A stretch of 64,000 nt of DNA from CAVONV01 sp963697355 (GTDB lineage Bacteria > Acidobacteriota > Vicinamibacteria > Marinacidobacterales > DATDRI01): positions 372,001 through 436,000 of the forward strand of contig CAVONV010000032.1 of assembly GCA_963697355.1 (NCBI GenBank), given 5' to 3'. Position numbers and translations under genes: made by a program. This document shows, in pieces, positions 36,426 through 44,467 of the stretch (its first letter is position 1; every line of letters begins with the position of its first letter). Under the pieces are notes generated by a model. The model made no database searches and was not told where the DNA came from. It saw only the letters and a program-made list of their open reading frames with translations.

Positions 36426-36653
36426 GGCCTAACCTCGTTCCTCTCGAGCAATGTTTGCTGCTATCTCCATGTTATTTAGGCACCGGCTTTCTGCCCTGGT
36501 TTTGGCTTCGCCTCGTAGCCGACCTTAGCCACTGGACAAACAAAGCCTCTTTCTTTAAACGAGGTCCTGCACGATTGTCAAATCGGTGGTCGAACGACCA
36601 CCACAGTCTATTTCCCCGATACCGTCGTGTCGGGCCGACACCTGCTTACACTT

Positions 36654-36790
36654 TCAGCCCTGGCGATCCACGTTCGCCTCCCTAGGCTTGCTCGATGGCT
36701 CCAAGCGCCGGATCTCCGCGAGTAGCTCCGCAACGTCCAGGGGCTTGTCCCAACAAGAGTCCGCACCGCCTTTCAGTGCTTGTTGTTTTA
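36654..36790 (-). pseudogene. Response-regulator receiver domain remnant
   Basis: On the minus strand this reads ALKGGADSCWDKPLDVAELL, then AEIRRLEPSSKP and a stop. GGAD...KPLD...LL..IR is the C-terminal third of a receiver domain with its conserved lysine. The upstream two thirds and a start are absent. It is a fragment inside a 450-bp stretch (36426-36878) that otherwise holds only the oadB remnant. Confidence 0.6.
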
Positions 36791-36797
36791 CTTCGGT

Positions 36798-36845
36798 TCG
36801 GCCGTGGCCGGCGGGTACTTTCTTTCCTATTTTCAGAAGTTGTTC
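36798..36845 (+). pseudogene. oadB 3'-end remnant on the opposite strand
   Basis: Sixteen codons reading SAVAGGYFLSYFQKLF, identical in protein to the C-terminus of the intact beta subunit at 34464. At DNA level almost all differences are synonymous, so it derives from a different functional oadB rather than from a recent local copy. It continues past the expected stop, so the 3' junction is also altered. Confidence 0.65.
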
Positions 36846-36878
36846 AGAGCGGTGTCGCCGCTTCTCACGTCTCTTCTC

Positions 36879-38375
36879 TCACGATTCCCTGCCCGTGCCG
36901 TACACGAAGCGCTCGAGCTCACCGTGGACCCGGAGCACCGTTGCCGGCGATGGCGGATTCGTCAGCCGTGATACGACGAGCGTCACGATGACGTTCACTA
37001 GAATCGACCAGACGCCGCCGTGCATCCCGAGCGGATGGGGGATGGCGATGAGAGTCGCGAACAGGGTGAGCAGGCCCGCGCCGATGCCGGCGAGAACGCC
37101 CGTGCGCGTCAGGAGGCGACGGGTGGGTAGGCACACGCCGAGCAGCGCGGGGAACAGTTGCATGGCCCCGGCGCCCGAGAGCGCGACCAGCACGACGATG
37201 AACTCGACGGACGTGACGGACAGTACGTAGCCCACGCCGAGCAACGCCAGGACGGTCACACGGCCCGCGGCGACGTAGTGTCGTTCGGAGCGGCCCGGGG
37301 CGACGTAGCGTTCGTACACATCGCGCGTGAGAACCGTCATGTTGGCGTGGAGGATCGAGACCAGCGTGGACATCGCTGCCGCCGCCGCGCCGGCGAGCAC
37401 GAGCCCGGTGAGCCATGCCGGTGCGTGGGCGAACAGGAGCTCGGGGAAGATCCTATCAGCAACGGCGAGGCCCGGCATCGCCACGGCGCCGCCCAGACCG
37501 ACGAGGGCGGCGGGGATGTAGATCGTCATGAGGTAGATGGGAGTCGTCGCGCCCAGCCACTTGAGGGTCTTCTCGGACACCGCTGTGTAGTAGCGGATGA
37601 TCAGATGCGGCTGGATGATGATGCCGAAGGAGAGCGTGAGCGTCATCCCAAACCACATCCCGGGGGTGAAGAATCCCTTCGGGCCCGGCAGCGTCAGCAG
37701 GTCGGGTCTGTTGGCGGCCACGTCCTGCCACAGGGCGGCAGGTCCCCCGAACAGCTCGTAGGCGAGGTACAGGGCTCCGACCCAGAGGGCAACGTACATC
37801 CAGCCACCTTGCATGACCTCCGTCCAGTAGACCGCGCGCAGTCCTCCGGCGATCAGGTACAAGGCCGACACACCAAGCAGAATCAGCGTGCCGACCTCGA
37901 AGGATATCCGGTCACCGGTCGCGACCTGGATGATGTAGCCCAGGCCCTGTGCCTGGACTTGGATGTAGAGGATGGTGAAGAGCACAGAGACGACGGCGGT
38001 CGCTACGCGCACGGCCTCGCTCTCGTAGAAGTCCGCCAGCAGATCCGCCGGCGTGACGTAGTGGAACTTCTTACCCAGCGCCCAGATTCTCGTGCCGAGG
38101 ACGTAGGTGATGGCACCGGTGACGACGGTCCATGTTCCCGCATCCCAGAACCCGATGCCGTGGGTATAGAAGAACCCCCCTGAGCCGAGAAAGGCGAATG
38201 CGGAATGGTACGTGGCCACGACGGTGAGGTAGAGGACGATGAATCCGGTCTTCCGCCCGGCGAGGAAGAAGTCCTCGACGTTGATGGTGAGCTTCCGGCT
38301 CGCCAGTGCGCCGACGCCGACGGTGATCAGCAGGTAAATGGCGACCAGTGTCGTGGCAATGACCCAGGTTTCCAT
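36879..38375 (-). CDS. Sodium:solute symporter (SSS/PutP family)
   Basis: Protein of 498 residues from ATG 38375 with about 13 membrane segments. Family features: VEDFFLAGRKTGFIVLYLTV, SAFAFLGSGGFFYTHGIGFW, GGLRAVYWTEVMQGGWMYVA and the later AAAAAMSTLVSILHANMTVL with the sodium-site serines. It would import an organic solute (amino acid, monocarboxylate or related) with sodium. The start overlaps the stop of the small upstream partner by 1 nt. Nearness to two 5-oxoprolinase clusters suggests, but does not prove, pyroglutamate or glutamate uptake. Confidence 0.88.
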   Translation of the reverse strand: METWVIATTLVAIYLLITVGVGALASRKLTINVEDFFLAGRKTGFIVLYLTVVATYHSAFAFLGSGGFFYTHGIGFWDAGTWTVVTGAITYVLGTRIWALGKKFHYVTPADLLADFYESEAVRVATAVVSVLFTILYIQVQAQGLGYIIQVATGDRISFEVGTLILLGVSALYLIAGGLRAVYWTEVMQGGWMYVALWVGALYLAYELFGGPAALWQDVAANRPDLLTLPGPKGFFTPGMWFGMTLTLSFGIIIQPHLIIRYYTAVSEKTLKWLGATTPIYLMTIYIPAALVGLGGAVAMPGLAVADRIFPELLFAHAPAWLTGLVLAGAAAAAMSTLVSILHANMTVLTRDVYERYVAPGRSERHYVAAGRVTVLALLGVGYVLSVTSVEFIVVLVALSGAGAMQLFPALLGVCLPTRRLLTRTGVLAGIGAGLLTLFATLIAIPHPLGMHGGVWSILVNVIVTLVVSRLTNPPSPATVLRVHGELERFVYGTGRES

Positions 38376-38620
38376 CACACGCCTCGCCACGCGGCCCAGA
38401 TGAGCACCGCGATCATGGCCACGTAGAGCCCGAGCAGGTACGCGAAGAGGAAGGGCATCCCGAACACCCACGGCGTGATCCGGTTCGCGAGTACATAGAC
38501 GAGCGGCGGTTCGGCGAACGCCAGGAGTACCACGAAGGCGAGCGCTGCGATCCGGCCTTCTCGCGTGCGGGGCAGAAGGTGCGAGCGATAGCGCGGGTAC
38601 TGCACATCGGGTTGGGACAT
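38375..38620 (-). CDS. DUF3311-type small membrane protein
   Basis: Protein of 81 residues with two membrane helices (IAALAFVVLLAFAEPPLVYV and GMPFLFAYLLGLYVAMIAVL) joined by a short loop containing the family residues NRITPWVFGMPF. GAGGAGTGACGACACC precedes the ATG. Such proteins are regularly encoded just before sodium:solute symporters and probably assist them. The stop overlaps the symporter start. Confidence 0.8.
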   Translation of the reverse strand: MSQPDVQYPRYRSHLLPRTREGRIAALAFVVLLAFAEPPLVYVLANRITPWVFGMPFLFAYLLGLYVAMIAVLIWAAWRGV

Positions 38621-38844
38621 GGTGTCGTCACTCCTCGGCCCAGGGCGGGCGCCACTGCTCCGCCAGCGAGTCGCTAGCTTATCACGTCATAGAAATCCGG
38701 ACCCGGCGGTATTGCTGCGGTGCTCGTTTCATCGACAGTTCCCTTCGGTTCGTCGCTATTCACCAGATGTCGTCGTTTGACTCGATCTTTTAATCTTGAT
38801 GTATCCTTTCGGACCAAGTAAGTTCCGTCTCGTCGGAGGATGAC

Positions 38845-38940
38845 ATGAACCGTCAAACAAACCAAAGGTTGTTTCCTTATATCGCGGCGGCGATTCTCTT
38901 GGGAAGCTCGAGCTCGGTGGCTCAGGAAGCGCCGGTCTAA
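38845..38940 (+). pseudogene. Signal-peptide stub of a lost secreted protein
   Basis: A strong CGGAGGATGAC ribosome-binding site and an ATG at 38845 open a 31-codon frame, NQRLFPYIAAAILLGSSSS then VAQEAPV and stop. It is a complete signal peptide with nothing after the cleavage region, so the mature protein has been lost. The upstream 38621-38844 stretch presumably holds its promoter; nothing else is visible there. Confidence 0.5.
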
Positions 38941-38942
38941 CG

Positions 38943-39022
38943 GTGGTCGGCTCCTCGGTTTGGATCATCGTTTTGACGGTCGACCAGTGGATCGGTTATG
39001 TCACTTTCGGTTTCGTGGCCGA
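38943..39022 (+). pseudogene. Possible MFS transporter fragment
   Basis: About 26 codons reading VGSSVWIIVLTVDQWIGYVT then FGFVADW, which resembles a membrane helix of a major-facilitator transporter leading into motif A (G-x-x-AD). It stops exactly where the pxpA-like fragment begins in another frame. Weakly supported because of its length. Confidence 0.35.
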
Positions 39023-39268
39023 CTGGTGTCACGCCGCATCGAGGGCGCCGTCATCAAGGACCCCGAGCGAGTGGCAGAGAGGGCGCTCAAAATGGCCTTG
39101 GAGAACAAGGTTACGGCGATCGACGGAACGGTCATTGAGCTACGAGCCGAGACGCTATGTGTCCATGGAGACACTCCCGGCGCGGTGCAGTTGGTCCAGA
39201 GTATAAGAAAGTTGCTCGAAGCCGAGCGTGTAACAGTCGAACCTATGAGCTGCAACGGAGTGACGTAG
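39023..39268 (+). pseudogene. pxpA: Truncated 5-oxoprolinase subunit A (LamB/YcsF), C-terminal remnant
   Basis: About 80 codons from LVSRRIEGAVIKDPE through ERALKMALENKVTAIDGTVI to AETLCVHGDTPGAVQLVQSI, the conserved C-terminal third of PxpA. The metal- and substrate-binding N-terminal two thirds are missing. The stop overlaps the GTG of pxpB (TAGTG). It is presumably the relic of the first gene of this pxpABC operon; a shortened product is possible but would not be active. Confidence 0.8.
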
Positions 39269-39969
39269 TGGGCCTTTTCGACGAGCCAAAACTAAGATTG
39301 CTAGGGGACACCGGCGTCCTCATCGAGTATGGAGACGCCATCGACACAACCATCAACCGGAAAGTCCGCGCGATGACGATGGCCATCGATCGGAGCGCTC
39401 CAACCGGAGTGATTGAGGTGACTCCCACCTACCGCTCGATACTCATCATGTACGACCCAGCCGAAACAAGCCCCTCGCAGTTGGAATCCGAGATGGCTGC
39501 GCTCGAATCGCAATTGGACGAGGTGGAGATACCGCCACCGCGTGTCGTCGAAATCCCCGTCCTCTATGGAAGCGAAATGGGGCCCGATATCACCTTCGTT
39601 GCCGACAACGCCGGATTGAGCGTCGAAGAAGTTGTTCGGCTTCATACCGAACCGTGTTACCAGATTTACATGATCGGTTTTACCCCCGGCTTCGCCTTTC
39701 TCGGCGGACTTCCCGACGCATTAACAACGCCTCGACTCTCGACGCCCCGCTCCCACGTACCTGCCGGCTCCGTGGGGATCGCCAACGACCAAACCGGAAT
39801 GTACCCCGTCGACAGTCCGGGCGGTTGGCAGCTCATCGGGCGCACCCCTCTGCGATTATTCGATCCTCTGAGGGAGGAGCCCTTCCTCTATCAGGCTGGA
39901 GATCAGATCAAGTTCCAAGCGATTTCCCGTGCGGAATACGACGGCTTCTTGGGGCAGGGGGCGGCGTAA
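39268..39969 (+). CDS. pxpB: 5-oxoprolinase subunit B (KipI-like)
   Basis: Protein of 233 residues, GTG start overlapping the previous stop. Typical PxpB motifs: LGDTGVLIEYGDAID, EVTPTYRSILIMYDP, CYQIYMIGFTPGFAFLGGLP, TPRSHVPAGSVGIANDQTGM and SPGGWQLIGRTPLRLFDP. With PxpA and PxpC it forms the ATP-dependent enzyme that opens 5-oxoproline (pyroglutamate) to glutamate. Next gene starts at the end of this one. Confidence 0.92.
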   Translation: MGLFDEPKLRLLGDTGVLIEYGDAIDTTINRKVRAMTMAIDRSAPTGVIEVTPTYRSILIMYDPAETSPSQLESEMAALESQLDEVEIPPPRVVEIPVLYGSEMGPDITFVADNAGLSVEEVVRLHTEPCYQIYMIGFTPGFAFLGGLPDALTTPRLSTPRSHVPAGSVGIANDQTGMYPVDSPGGWQLIGRTPLRLFDPLREEPFLYQAGDQIKFQAISRAEYDGFLGQGAA

Positions 39970-40913
39970 TGCAGGTCTTCAAAGTCTTGGATCCCGGACC
40001 ATTGACCACAGTCCAAGATCTGGGTCGATACCGCTATCAACGCTACGGCGTGCCGTTGTCCGGTGTCCTTGACAAATTCTCGTACCGCGTTGCGAACTGG
40101 CTCGTTGGAAACGAGGAGGGGGCAGCCGCCCTCGAAATCACGTTCATGCGGCTCAAAGTCGAGGTTCTTTCGCACACTCAAGTCGCCGTTTGCGGAGCGG
40201 AGATACCGTTCAAGGTCAACCAAGAAAAAGGTCAGCCCTGGACCAGCTTCGAAGTCGGGCCCGGCGATGTCATAAGTTTCAAGCAGGCCAAAACAGGCTT
40301 GAGAGCGTACCTCGCCGTTGCCGGTGGCATCGATGTCCCGATGGTCATGGGCTCTCGATCCACCTACGTGGGGGCCGGATTGGGAGGCTTCGAGGGCCGC
40401 GCTCTCGCCAAAGACGATGTCATTCACCGGGGGCACCAGCCGCTCCTCCAGCGGGTCCGGCGGCTTGCCGACACGCTGCGGCCCCCATTCGAACGAGACA
40501 TCACCTTGAGAGCCTTGCCTGGGCCTCAGGACGACTATTTCGACGAGGGTCTCGACGTGTTCTTCACCAACGAGTTCACCGTTTCGGGTAAGGCCGACCG
40601 AATGGGATACCGTTTGGAAGGTCCGACGATCGCATTAAAGGAGGGCGTTGCCAGGAGCATCATCTCGGAGCCGAGCCTTCCCGGGGGAGTCCAAATCCCC
40701 GCCGACGGCCAGCCCATCATCCTTCTCGTCGAGCAGACAGTCGGCGGCTATGCGAAGGTCGCTACCGTCATCACGCCCGACCTGGATCGCGTTGCCCAGG
40801 CACGTCCCGGCGACAAGGTTCGTTTCGAGCGCATTGATCTCGAAAACGCCCACCGAGCCCACGAAGACTACTTCTCCCTCTTGAGACATGTGCAGCAACA
40901 GCTCGAGGGTTGA
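39969..40913 (+). CDS. pxpC: 5-oxoprolinase subunit C (KipA-like)
   Basis: Protein of 314 residues. Motifs: LDPGPLTTVQDLGRYRYQRY, GVPLSGVLDKFSYRVANWLV, AYLAVAGGIDVPMVMGSRST, GPQDDYFDEG and GGVQIPADGQPIILLVEQTV. Biotin-dependent-carboxylase-like fold, the partner of PxpB. Both subunits are intact although the pxpA of this operon is truncated, so they may rely on a PxpA encoded elsewhere, such as the gene at 42631. Confidence 0.92.
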   Translation: MQVFKVLDPGPLTTVQDLGRYRYQRYGVPLSGVLDKFSYRVANWLVGNEEGAAALEITFMRLKVEVLSHTQVAVCGAEIPFKVNQEKGQPWTSFEVGPGDVISFKQAKTGLRAYLAVAGGIDVPMVMGSRSTYVGAGLGGFEGRALAKDDVIHRGHQPLLQRVRRLADTLRPPFERDITLRALPGPQDDYFDEGLDVFFTNEFTVSGKADRMGYRLEGPTIALKEGVARSIISEPSLPGGVQIPADGQPIILLVEQTVGGYAKVATVITPDLDRVAQARPGDKVRFERIDLENAHRAHEDYFSLLRHVQQQLEG

Positions 40914-40933
40914 GACCGACGCCCGACCGAGCT

Positions 40934-42595
40934 TCAGGCACCAAGATCACGGGCGATCTTTTCCTCTACTCGTCTCTCATCACCTGCCGCCGACAGCGCG
41001 CTTTCGACGCCAATCGATTGAAAACGGACCCGCCCGCCGGGCATGAGCTGGCCTAACTTGGCGATGTCGGGACCGACGACCGTGGCGATTTTCGGGTAGC
41101 CTCCCGTCGTCGCGCGGTCGGCTAACATCATAATGGGTTTGCCGTTCGGCGGAACTTGGATCGCCCCTGGCATCATCCCGTCAGAGACGATCTCCGATTC
41201 TCCGCTGTGCTCCAGCGAAGGGCCGTCCAATCGACACCCCCATCGGTCGGACGACACGGTCACTTCGTACTCCTCGCTCATCAACGTCTCGCGGGCCTTC
41301 GGTGTGAAGTAATCGTCTTGAGGACCCCAAATCACCCGAACCGTCACATGGTCCTCATGACGCGGGATGTGCTCCTCAGGCCAGCGCCTTTCCATGGTTA
41401 CTCTGTTTTGCATCGGCAACGCGCAAAGAACGTCTCCGGGAAGTAGGGCACGACCCGCGACCCCTCCCAGCTCGGCAGGGAGATAGGTGGCGCGAGAGCT
41501 CAATACCGGCGCGACATCGATGCCACCTGCTATCGCAAGATACGCACGGGCTCCGCTGCGTCTTTCGGTAAACCTCAACACGGCTCCCTCGGAAGCTCTA
41601 TAGGTCCGATAGGGAACAATGAGTGTGGTCGACGAGTCGGGGCCTTTCAATACGGCTCCGAGATCCGCCCCGGCGGTTGCAAAAACTATCGGTCGTAGAA
41701 AGCGAAAAACCGGTGGACCGGCGATCGTGGCCTCCAAACCGGCCGCGCCCGGCTCGTTACCGACGAGCAAGTTCGCAGCGCGAAGCGCTGACACATCCAA
41801 AGCCCCGGACACCGGGACACCGAACCTCTGATAGCCTGGCCGTCCCAAATCTTGCACGGTCGTCTGGGGTGCCCTTCGTTTTATCACCTCAATCGCTGCC
41901 AATCCATGTTGGGCACCACTTCGGATGACGGGCTGCCTGGGCTCCTCGAGAGTTTCCGTCGGAACGAATTGCACTCGATCTCCAGGTTGGAAAAACGTCG
42001 GGGGATCGAGGTTCGGATCGAAGAGAGGTAACGAGGCGCGCCCTATCACATGCCATCCACTAGGATTCGCCGACGGATAAACACACGTCTGTTGCCGGGC
42101 AATGGCCACAGTGCCTGCCGGGACCCTGGTTCTTGGACAAGCCCGTCGCGGGGTCGCCAGGACCTCCGGCAGAAGTCCCATGTAAGCAAAGCCTGGGGAA
42201 AAGCCCAACATATAGACCATCAGCTCCTCACGACTGTGGTGCTCGATGACCTCTTGGCGACTCAAGCCGACATGGGCGCACACTTCAGCTAGATCTTCCC
42301 CATCATAAACAGTAGGCACCTTCTTGACCGTTCCGGTCGAGACGGAGAAGTCACCGGATTTTTGCAAAAGAGATTCGACACGAGAGCGGACCTCGTCTGG
42401 CGGCGACACCAAAGGATCGAAATGGACGAGCAAAGACCGGTAGGTAGGGACCGCCTCGATCAGTCCGCGCCAGGGCTCCCTTCGAATCCTATCATCGAGG
42501 GCCCGAACCTCGAGGTTGAGCTCCGGTGCGATGCGATCGCCGAACTCAATGGTGAGCGCCGACTCTCCGAAAGTGAGAATGCGCGGGAACTTCAT
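40934..42595 (-). CDS. Fused 5-oxoprolinase subunits B and C
   Basis: Protein of 553 residues. Residues 1-~225 are PxpB-like (GESALTIEFGDRIAP, MVYMLGFSPGFAYMGLLPEV, RTRVPAGTVAIARQQTCVYP) and ~235-535 PxpC-like (APQTTVQDLGRPGYQRFGVP, AYLAIAGGIDVAPVLSSRAT, GPQDDYFTPKA, GAIQVPPNGKPIMMLADRAT). The same pair is encoded as two separate genes in the facing operon, and the sequences differ strongly, so the clusters have separate histories. Starts 35 bp after the repaired pxpA stop; converges on pxpC with 20 bp between. Confidence 0.92.
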   Translation of the reverse strand: MKFPRILTFGESALTIEFGDRIAPELNLEVRALDDRIRREPWRGLIEAVPTYRSLLVHFDPLVSPPDEVRSRVESLLQKSGDFSVSTGTVKKVPTVYDGEDLAEVCAHVGLSRQEVIEHHSREELMVYMLGFSPGFAYMGLLPEVLATPRRACPRTRVPAGTVAIARQQTCVYPSANPSGWHVIGRASLPLFDPNLDPPTFFQPGDRVQFVPTETLEEPRQPVIRSGAQHGLAAIEVIKRRAPQTTVQDLGRPGYQRFGVPVSGALDVSALRAANLLVGNEPGAAGLEATIAGPPVFRFLRPIVFATAGADLGAVLKGPDSSTTLIVPYRTYRASEGAVLRFTERRSGARAYLAIAGGIDVAPVLSSRATYLPAELGGVAGRALLPGDVLCALPMQNRVTMERRWPEEHIPRHEDHVTVRVIWGPQDDYFTPKARETLMSEEYEVTVSSDRWGCRLDGPSLEHSGESEIVSDGMMPGAIQVPPNGKPIMMLADRATTGGYPKIATVVGPDIAKLGQLMPGGRVRFQSIGVESALSAAGDERRVEEKIARDLGA

Positions 42596-42630
42596 GAAAC
42601 CAGGTTGATCAACGGAAAAACCGGCCTGAC

Positions 42631-43390
42631 TCAGCTGAGTGAGCGCACTTCGACTCCCGCCTTCTCGAGCGCCTGCCGGACAGCCTTGGCGTTATCGAGC
42701 GCCGACGTGTTATCCCCGTGTAAACAAAGGGTGTCGGCCTCGAATTGTCACGCAAGTTCCATCGTGCGCGATCACGGATCGGTCGCGGGCAATAGAGACC
42801 GCCTGCTGAGCGGCTTTTTCCGGATCGGTAATGACGGAGCCCGAAATACGACGGGATTGCAGTGTTCCGTCGGGATTGTAGACACGGTCTCCAAAAGCCT
42901 CGCCGGCGAAGCGGAGACCGACGGCCGAGGCCGCCTCCCGCATCACATTTGATGTCGCCAGCCCCACGAAGATGAGATCCCGGCTGAAACGCGCCACGCC
43001 GCGCGCGAGGGCCCGTGCAAGCTCATTGTCGGCTACGGCTTGGTTGTATACCGCCCCGTGCGGCTTGACGTGCACCAACCGGGTCCCGTGCGCGTGGGCA
43101 AATCCCGATAGAGCCCCAATCTGATACAACACATCTGCTTCGATTTCCTCAGGCTTGGCTTGAAGAGGTCTTCGCCCGAATCCACGCAGGTCCGGGTATC
43201 CCGGGTGGGCCCCAACGGCGATGCCGTGCTTCACCGCCAACGACATCGTTCGGTCCGCGACCAGCGGATCCCCTGCGTGGAAGCCGCATGCCACGTTTGC
43301 CGAGGTAATGAGTGGCATGAGCGCCTCGTCGGCTCCAATTTCATAAATGCCAAAACTCTCACCCATGTCACAGTTGAGATCGATACGCAC
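42631..43390 (-). CDS. pxpA: 5-oxoprolinase subunit A (LamB/YcsF), one frameshift near the C-terminus
   Basis: Starts at ATG 43390: IDLNCDMGESFGIYEIGADE, ITSANVACGFHAGDPLVADR, GAHPGYPDLRGFGRRPLQAK and VHVKPHGAVYNQAVADNELA are the canonical PxpA motifs with metal-binding residues. One extra base near 42735-42745 sends the frame to an early stop at 42710. Removing it restores ADTLCLHGDNTSALDNAKAV and a stop at 42631, giving the normal ~252 residues. Either a recent lesion or a sequence error. Confidence 0.88.
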
Positions 43391-43515
43391 GTTTGCCTCC
43401 CTTGAATGTCACCTCTAGGTCGCCGATTCTACCCGAGGTCGTTCCCTGGGTCGAGCGCGTCGTACGACAGAAAGCCTGCACGGGGCACACAGTTTGCGTG
43501 AGCCGACGAAACGGC

Positions 43516-43521
43516 TACAAT
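43516..43521 (+). promoter_or_regulatory. -10 element giving a nearly leaderless thx transcript
   Basis: TACAAT at 43516-43521 lies 9 bp before the thx ATG. A weak TTTGCG lies 17 bp upstream as the possible -35. Transcription would begin at about 43528, two or three bases before the start codon, and no ribosome-binding site is present in the gap. Confidence 0.45.
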
Positions 43522-43530
43522 GGCTCCCCT

Positions 43531-43638
43531 ATGGGTAAAGGTGACAAGAAAACCAAGCGAGGAAAGATCTTCCGAGGAAGTCACGGGAAGACCCGCCCCC
43601 GCAAAAAAGAGAAGAGCAAGCGGAAACCGTCCAAGTAG
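43531..43638 (+). CDS. 30S ribosomal protein Thx (bTHX)
   Basis: Peptide of 35 residues, MGKGDKKTKRGKIFRGSHGK followed by a lysine/arginine-rich tail. It matches the Thx family, which inserts into the head of the 30S subunit near the 16S rRNA 3' domain. I chose the internal ATG at 43531; the longer frame upstream has no family support. No clear ribosome-binding site is seen. A short hairpin with a strong T-run follows. Confidence 0.88.
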   Translation: MGKGDKKTKRGKIFRGSHGKTRPRKKEKSKRKPSK

Positions 43639-43645
43639 AGACTTT

Positions 43646-43670
43646 GGGTCCTTCCACCCTTCTTTTTTTT
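43646..43670 (+). terminator. Likely intrinsic terminator after thx
   Basis: GGGT and ACCC can pair around a six-base loop, followed at once by TTCTTTTTTTT. The stem is short but the T-run is the strongest in the window and it lies 8 bp after the thx stop. Confidence 0.5.
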
Positions 43671-43836
43671 GGTAACACCACGCCATCTGCCTGATCGAGC
43701 TGTGTCCAGCCGCACCTAGTGCGCTTGACTCCAAAACCGGCTGGCGCGAAAATCCGGTTTCCCTGGCCACGGCGAAAAGCGAATACTCGAACAACAAGTA
43801 GGGTCTATCTTGAAGACAACAACCCTAAACATGATT

Positions 43837-43894
43837 GGGGACTGTCCCCGCCTAAACCAAACAAAACAGGGCGCATACGGTGGGGAATGTCCCC
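43837..43894. repeat. GGGGAC-type hairpin repeat, copy 4
   Basis: Arm GGGGACTGTCCCC at 43837-43849 and arm GGGGAATGTCCCC at 43882-43894, with one mismatch between arms. The adjoining CCTAAACCAAACAAAACA is the inverse of the flank of copy 1. The right arm ends 13 bp before the thioesterase start, so the hairpin is in its leader. Confidence 0.75.
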
Positions 43895-43907
43895 ATTTGG
43901 AGTTTCC

Positions 43908-44303
43908 ATGGAACCAGAGGGATTCGAGCTAATCGCGCGGCACATCGTCGCCGTCAAAGACCTCGGGGCGGTGGATCGCCTATTTGGAGGGGTGATGCTC
44001 GCTTGGCTGGACGAAGCGGGAGCGGCTTTCGCCAAGACGAAAGCGGGCGTCGCAGACTTGGTCACCCGACACATCGAAGCCATGGATTTCTTGGCGCCCG
44101 GACGCGAAGGGGACGTCTTGGCCATCTACGGCCGGGTCGCACGGCTCGGCACAAGCTCCGTTGGCGTCGAAATGAAAGTCTTCGCCGAGGACCCGGCGAC
44201 CCGTTCCAGCCGTGAGATCGTCACGACGACCTTCGTCTTCGTGGCGATCGATAAGTGGGGGAAGAAGACGTCGTTGCCGAGCGCCGCCCAAGAAAGAGAA
44301 TAG
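43908..44303 (+). CDS. Acyl-CoA thioesterase (hotdog fold)
   Basis: Protein of 131 residues from the ATG at 43908 behind TTGGAGTTTCC. Hotdog thioesterase of the YciA/ACOT type: GAVDRLFGGVMLAWLDEAGA (with the catalytic aspartate), VTRHIEAMDFLAPGREGDVL, GRVARLGTSSVGVEMKVFAE and EIVTTTFVFVAIDKWGKKT. It hydrolyses acyl-CoA esters to free acid and CoA; chain-length preference cannot be inferred. Convergent with ispG. Confidence 0.85.
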   Translation: MEPEGFELIARHIVAVKDLGAVDRLFGGVMLAWLDEAGAAFAKTKAGVADLVTRHIEAMDFLAPGREGDVLAIYGRVARLGTSSVGVEMKVFAEDPATRSSREIVTTTFVFVAIDKWGKKTSLPSAAQERE

Positions 44304-44307
44304 CGGA

Positions 44308-44323
44308 GAACTCAAGGATTCAA
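44308..44323. repeat. Octamer repeat array A (two units)
   Basis: Two units, GAACTCAA and GGATTCAA, start 5 bp after the thioesterase stop. Shortest member of the 8-bp-period family seen at 49952, 51981 and 56780. The rest of the gap to ispG (to 44467) holds purine/pyrimidine-rich sequence without a gene. Confidence 0.5.
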
Positions 44324-44467
44324 GAAAGGCTTCTGTATTCCAGAAGTAGAAAGGAGGAAGTAGAAAGTAGATCTACGCTTGGCAGCGGGCTACTTTCTCC
44401 TTTATTCTTTCTCCTTCATCGCTTTCCTATTGACGTTTATCTTCAGTTTGTCTGTGGCGCTCAAGAA

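Noticed and set aside
36586..37230. 214-codon plus-strand frame
   Set aside because: It is antisense to the end of the sodium:solute symporter and covers the receiver-domain and oadB scraps in the wrong frames.
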